Shown in pieces: positions 17,036 through 20,676 of a DNA stretch of 20,676 bases. The stretch spans positions 1 through 20,676 of the forward strand of contig JAJZPK010000017.1 in NCBI GenBank assembly GCA_021811205.1. Reading direction: 5' to 3'. Position 1 is the stretch's first letter; every line of letters begins with the position of its first letter. The stretch is from Pseudomonadota bacterium (GTDB taxonomy: Bacteria > Pseudomonadota > Gammaproteobacteria > Burkholderiales > JABEVD01). A program made the position numbers and the translations under genes. The notes beneath the pieces were generated by a model, which saw only the letters and a program-made list of their open reading frames with translations, searched no databases and had not been told where the DNA came from.

Positions 17036-18526
17036 TCAGTCCACCGGCCGCATCTGGGGGAAAAGGATCACGTCCCGGATGGATGCGCTGTCTGTGAGCA
17101 GCATGACCAGCCTGTCTATTCCTATGCCTTCGCCTGCGGTGGGCGGCAGGCCATGTTCGAGCGCGCGGATGTAGTCGGCGTCAAAATGCATGGCTTCCAT
17201 GTCCCCCGACTCCTTCTGTCTCACCTGCTCCATGAAGCGTTCGGCCTGATCTTCCGGATCGTTGAGCTCGGAAAAACCGTTCGCGATTTCGCGCCCGGCG
17301 ATGAAAAGCTCGAAGCGGTCGGTGATCGACGCGTTGGTGTCATTCCTTCTGGCCAGCGGCGAGGCTTCGGCCGGATAGTCGACGATGAAGGTGGGATCGA
17401 ACAGGAGGTGCTCGGTCGTTTCCTCGAAAAGGGAGAGCTGCAGGCCGCCTACGCCGTCGGTTTTCTTGTAATGCGCATTCAGACTGTCCAGTTTGGAAAT
17501 CAGGAATTTCCTGTCGTGCAGATCCGCTTCGTTGTACTCGGGATGGTACTTCATGATCGCCTGGGCGAGGGTGAGCCGCTCGAAAGGTTTGCCGAAATCG
17601 AGTTTCTTTCCCTGATATTCGAAATGCACGGTGCCGAGCGCTTTCTCTGCGACTTCCTTGAAGAGCGCTTCGGTAAAATCCATCAGGTATCGGTAGTCGC
17701 GATAGGCTTCGTAGAATTCGATCATGGTGAATTCGGGATTGTGCCGGGTCGACATGCCTTCGTTCCTGAAATTGCGGTTGATCTCGAAGACCTTTTCCAT
17801 GCCGCCGACGACCAGTCGCTTGAGGTAGAGCTCAGGCGCTATCCTCAGATAAAGCTGCATGTCGAGCGTGTTGTGATGGGTGACGAAAGGTCTTGCCGAT
17901 GCGCCGCCCGGAATGGGGTGCATCATCGGGGTTTCGACTTCGAGATAGCCATGCCTTGAAAAGAATTCCCGCATCGCCTGGATGATTTTCGACCTGGCCA
18001 CGAATACGCGCCTGGTTTCCTGGCTCGCGATGAGGTCGAGGTAGCGCAGGCGGTATTTTTGCTCCTGGTCGGTCAGGCCGTGGAACTTCTCGGGAAGCGG
18101 CCGCAATGATTTGGCAAGCAGCCTGATTTCGGTGACTTCGACGGAAAGCTCGCCGGTTTTCGTCTTGAAGAGCTTGCCCTTGGCGCCGAGGATGTCGCCC
18201 AGATCGTAATGCTTGAAGGCATCATGGGCTGTGACGCCCGAAATGTCGTTGGTGATGTAGAGCTGGATCCTGCCGCTCATGTCCTGCAGCGTGGCGAAAC
18301 TCGCCTTGCCCATCACGCGTTTCAGCATCATCCTGCCGGCAACCGAAACTGCTATGCCTTTTTCCTTGAGGGCTTCATTGTCGAACCCATCGTATGCGTC
18401 ATGCAGCTCGGATGCAAGATGGCGTCGATCGAAGTCGTTGGGGAAGGCGATGCCCTGCTCCCGCAAGGCTGCGAGCTTGGCGCGGCGCTCGGCCACGATC
18501 TGGTTTTCGTCCTGTTGTTCTGTCAT
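17036..18526 (-). CDS. lysS: Lysyl-tRNA synthetase, class II
   Basis: A 496-residue cytoplasmic enzyme that charges tRNA-Lys. Seen: an N-terminal OB-fold anticodon-binding domain (about 58-140, [23 protein letters not shown]), class II motif 1 around 188-215 ([24 protein letters not shown]), motif 2 around 248-272 ([15 protein letters not shown]) and motif 3 with R472 in [13 protein letters not shown]. The start is ATG 18526 ([15 protein letters not shown]), matching family N-termini. The open frame continues to 18631, but that part lies upstream of a strong -10 box and has no family similarity. GGAA in the leader is a plausible ribosome binding site. Length and motifs are standard. Confidence 0.97.
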   Translation of the reverse strand: MTEQQDENQIVAERRAKLAALREQGIAFPNDFDRRHLASELHDAYDGFDNEALKEKGIAVSVAGRMMLKRVMGKASFATLQDMSGRIQLYITNDISGVTAHDAFKHYDLGDILGAKGKLFKTKTGELSVEVTEIRLLAKSLRPLPEKFHGLTDQEQKYRLRYLDLIASQETRRVFVARSKIIQAMREFFSRHGYLEVETPMMHPIPGGASARPFVTHHNTLDMQLYLRIAPELYLKRLVVGGMEKVFEINRNFRNEGMSTRHNPEFTMIEFYEAYRDYRYLMDFTEALFKEVAEKALGTVHFEYQGKKLDFGKPFERLTLAQAIMKYHPEYNEADLHDRKFLISKLDSLNAHYKKTDGVGGLQLSLFEETTEHLLFDPTFIVDYPAEASPLARRNDTNASITDRFELFIAGREIANGFSELNDPEDQAERFMEQVRQKESGDMEAMHFDADYIRALEHGLPPTAGEGIGIDRLVMLLTDSASIRDVILFPQMRPVD

Positions 18527-18550
18527 GTCGATTTCCGGGAAATGGCAAAA

Positions 18551-18559
18551 ATTATAGCA
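18551..18559 (-). promoter_or_regulatory. Extended -10 promoter of lysS
   Basis: On the minus strand TGC-TATAAT is a perfect -10 with an extended TGn motif. Transcription should start near 18544, leaving an 18-base leader to ATG 18526. The -35 is weak, which is usual for extended -10 promoters. Confidence 0.7.
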
Positions 18560-18589
18560 TTGCGGCGCGCATCCGAGAAACGCGTCGTC

Positions 18590-18595
18590 TAAAAT
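18590..18595 (+). promoter_or_regulatory. Possible -10 box of the flavin-reductase-like gene
   Basis: TAAAAT, divergent from the lysS promoter. It would start transcription near 18602 and supports ATG 18624, with AGGA (18613-18616) as ribosome binding site, over the in-frame ATG at 18594. No clear -35. Confidence 0.4.
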
Positions 18596-18623
18596 GGAAT
18601 CTCTTTCCGACACAGGATGGGCC

Positions 18624-19154
18624 ATGTCCAAATCGGATTTTCCATTGAAGGACGTTTACGGGCTGATCGAGACAGGGCCGGTTGTGTTGATCGCAACGGC
18701 TTGGGAGGGCAGGGAGACCGTCATGGTCCAGTCCTGGCATACGATGATCGAATTCGAGCCCCCCATCGTCGCCTGCGCGATCAGCTCGCTCAATTACAGT
18801 CATGAACTGCTCGAGAAAAGCGGAGAATGCGCGATCAACATTCCGACCTTCGAGATCGGCGCAAAGGTGGCCGCATGCGGAAATGCTTCGGGCCGGGAAA
18901 TCGACAAGTTCGAGGCATTTTCCCTGACGAAGGGGCAGGCCGAAAAGATTTCGGCACCGCTCATCATGGAATGCTATGCGAATCTGGAATGCAAGGTGGT
19001 CGACAGGATGAAGAAATACGAGCTGTTCTTTCTCGAGGTGGTGAAGGCGCATGTCGATATTTCGGTGCATGATCCGAAAACGCTGCATCACAGGGGGTAT
19101 GGGGCCTTCATGGTGGCGGGCGAGACAGTGAGGCTTGAATCTGAAATGCGCTGA
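18624..19154 (+). CDS. Flavin reductase-like / FMN-binding split-barrel protein
   Basis: A 176-residue cytoplasmic protein of the flavin reductase (DIM6/NTAB, PF01613-like) family. Seen: an N-terminal [35 protein letters not shown] stretch, where the family binds FMN, followed by [25 protein letters not shown] and, late, a [14 protein letters not shown] strand. Members reduce flavins for a partner oxygenase or act as stand-alone oxidoreductases; nothing here shows which. It stands alone between a divergent lysS and a convergent hydrolase, with its stop codon directly abutting that of the hydrolase gene. ATG 18624 is chosen for its ribosome binding site. Confidence 0.85.
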   Translation: MSKSDFPLKDVYGLIETGPVVLIATAWEGRETVMVQSWHTMIEFEPPIVACAISSLNYSHELLEKSGECAINIPTFEIGAKVAACGNASGREIDKFEAFSLTKGQAEKISAPLIMECYANLECKVVDRMKKYELFFLEVVKAHVDISVHDPKTLHHRGYGAFMVAGETVRLESEMR

Positions 19155-20036
19155 TCAGAGCGTCAGTTCGTCGCCTTCCCGGGCTAAGCGGTATTCCATG
19201 CCTTCGGCCGGGAAGCTCTCCTGGATGCCCGCGAAGAGACGCTCCAGATCATCGTCGCTGCGCGTCGGTTCGTGATGGGTGAAATAGAGTATTTTTGCGC
19301 CTGCTTCCTTCGCCATTCTGATCGACGAGGCGAGCGTCCCATGCCCCCATCCCTTTTTACTTGCGTATTCCTCGTCCGTATAGCTCGAGTCCGCGATGAC
19401 CACGTCCACGCCTTGGATGGCCGCCATGATGCCTGCTTCCCTTTCGGCGATGATCTGCTGGTAGGTCGAAAAATCGGGGTCTTCGGGTGAATAGATGTTG
19501 TAGGGCGGTTCGTGGTCGCCCGTGAAGAAGACCGATTTTCCGTTGCAGTCGATGCGATAACCGAAATTCACGACGGGATGGTTGAGGAGGATAGGCGTGA
19601 TTTTCGCGTCCCCGATTTCAACAGTCTGTCCAGGGGTCAGCGTGAAATAATCGATCGACGCCTTCAATTCCTCCGTCCTGATGGGGAAGAAGCTGTACTG
19701 GAGCTGCACATTCATCACCTGGTCGATGCCGCGTCCCGAGACCAGGTCGAATGCGCCGTGCAGTTTCAGCTTGTTTCCTGGAACGAAAAGCGGGATGAAG
19801 AAGGGCAAACCCTGGATGTGATCCCAATGGCTGTGCGTGATGAACACGTTCGTGGTGACAGGCATCTCTTTGAGCAGCGATTGCGCCAGTTGGAAAATGC
19901 CCGTTCCGCCGTCGAGGACGATGAGGTCTCCCGAGTCGGTCCTGATTTCGATGCAGGTGGTATTGCCGCCGTAACGGACCGTTCTCGGGCCGGGAACGGG
20001 AATGGAGCCGCGCACGCCCCAGAACTTGATTTTCAT
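19155..20036 (-). CDS. Metallo-beta-lactamase-fold hydrolase
   Basis: A 293-residue cytoplasmic hydrolase of the MBL superfamily, in the branch starting KFWGVRGSIPVPGPRTVRYGGNT. The two-metal site is complete: H68-x-H70-x-D72-H73, H153, D174 and H254 (in FTHHEP), plus H232 in WGHGT. The fold is like RNase Z and the cyclic-nucleotide phosphodiesterase-like members, but the substrate cannot be told from the sequence. The start is ATG 20036, which shares one base with the stop of the HDOD gene upstream (TGATG), so the two are translationally coupled. The open frame running further upstream lies inside that gene and lacks family similarity. This pairing suggests a signalling-related role (inference). 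Confidence 0.9.
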   Translation of the reverse strand: MKIKFWGVRGSIPVPGPRTVRYGGNTTCIEIRTDSGDLIVLDGGTGIFQLAQSLLKEMPVTTNVFITHSHWDHIQGLPFFIPLFVPGNKLKLHGAFDLVSGRGIDQVMNVQLQYSFFPIRTEELKASIDYFTLTPGQTVEIGDAKITPILLNHPVVNFGYRIDCNGKSVFFTGDHEPPYNIYSPEDPDFSTYQQIIAEREAGIMAAIQGVDVVIADSSYTDEEYASKKGWGHGTLASSIRMAKEAGAKILYFTHHEPTRSDDDLERLFAGIQESFPAEGMEYRLAREGDELTL

Positions 20037-20676
20037 CAGGAAGCGCCTACCCTGGAGAACATTTCGGCCTCGCTCCTGATCTGGCTGACATCTTCCTCGG
20101 TAATTTCGCCAATGGAAGCGATGCGTTTTACGACGAAATCGGGGAGGTTTTCCGTGCAGTCCTCTCCCCCAAGGCGCTTGCTCAAATGGTTGGCCGCCAC
20201 CACGCATACCAGAGTATCCGAGCCCTGAAAGGATTCGTCATGGTGATGCCGGATGGCGTCGACGAGCGCGTCGGGAAATTGCCATTTTTCCGCAAGCATC
20301 GATCCCATCAGGCAATGGTCCGCTCCAAGGATCTTCCGTTCGGCAAGATAGAGGGGAATACCCTCGGATTTCGAAATTTCGAGCGCCTGTCTGAATTCAT
20401 CGGCCATGAATTGAGCGAAGACGACCTTGCCGAAATCATGCAGGAGCCCCGCGATATAGCTCTCGGTCGAGTCTCCTTTTGGGGCCAGCCTTCCGTAAAG
20501 CATTCTCGCGAGTCCTGCGACGTAAAGGGAATGATTCAGGTAATGCTGGATGTCGAAGTCGGCCTGGTTCACCCTGGGCAGCACGCCGATCGATGCGATG
20601 CCGAGCGCCAGGTTCTTGACCGTGTTGAAGCCGAGATAGACGATGGAGCGGTTGATGGAGGTGATCTTGGAGGGCA
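20036..20676 (-). CDS. HDOD-domain signalling protein (partial, 5' end outside the window)
   Basis: The visible part, about 212 residues, is the C-terminal portion of an HDOD domain (HD-related output domain). The frame stays open to the window edge; its first visible residues read PSKITSINRSIVYLGFNTVKNLALG, a core HDOD block, so the gene starts beyond 20676. Further on come LLHDFGKVVFAQF, ADHCLMGSMLAEKW and AIRHHHD. HDOD proteins are linked to regulation in many bacteria but mostly lack a full HD metal site; whether this one is catalytic is unknown. It is coupled by TGATG to the metallo-hydrolase downstream. Confidence 0.92.
   Translation of the reverse strand, partial: PSKITSINRSIVYLGFNTVKNLALGIASIGVLPRVNQADFDIQHYLNHSLYVAGLARMLYGRLAPKGDSTESYIAGLLHDFGKVVFAQFMADEFRQALEISKSEGIPLYLAERKILGADHCLMGSMLAEKWQFPDALVDAIRHHHDESFQGSDTLVCVVAANHLSKRLGGEDCTENLPDFVVKRIASIGEITEEDVSQIRSEAEMFSRVGAS

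Noticed and set aside
16385..17959. A 524-codon plus-strand open frame across copA and lysS
   Set aside because: It runs antisense to two well-recognised genes and their intergenic gap, with no recognisable motif; a by-product of codon bias.

Overview
This 20.7 kb chromosomal window comes from a Gram-negative bacterium, most likely a betaproteobacterium (possibly near Nitrosomonadales). Support for Gram-negative: a BamD outer-membrane assembly lipoprotein, the bamD/rluD/pgeF gene order typical of Beta- and Gammaproteobacteria, and several signal-peptide proteins. The narrower placement is inference from gene content and overall look. Coding density is very high, with 17 protein genes. No tRNA, rRNA, CRISPR array, insertion sequence or phage gene was seen, and no gene-free stretch reaches 300 bases.

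Left third (1-8679, + strand): a chemoreceptor with a C-terminal PilZ (c-di-GMP binding) domain; a YoaA/DinG-type iron-sulfur helicase behind its own -10 box; then a tightly packed signalling cassette. The cassette is an exported PhnD-like substrate-binding protein, a membrane histidine kinase that overlaps it by GTGA, a stand-alone receiver, a REC-GGDEF-EAL protein, and a small exported protein of unknown function. It looks like a route from a periplasmic ligand to c-di-GMP. The PilZ chemoreceptor nearby could read the same messenger.

Middle (8654-14685): a minus-strand run rluD-pgeF (ATGA overlap), a ZIP metal transporter with its own promoter, rimO, and an exported adenosine-deaminase-fold protein (ATGA overlap with rimO). 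The last protein has lost the residues expected to bind the zinc and looks like a pseudoenzyme. This is the most unusual protein in the window. bamD reads the other way, and its start codon overlaps the probable rluD start in a shared CATG.

Right third (14654-20676): on the minus strand, copA (Cu(I) P-type ATPase with two metal-binding domains) behind lysS; a plus-strand flavin-reductase-like gene divergent from lysS; and, converging on it, a metallo-beta-lactamase-fold hydrolase preceded by an HDOD-domain gene that runs off the window edge. All three tail-to-tail gene pairs in the window abut or overlap at their stop codons.
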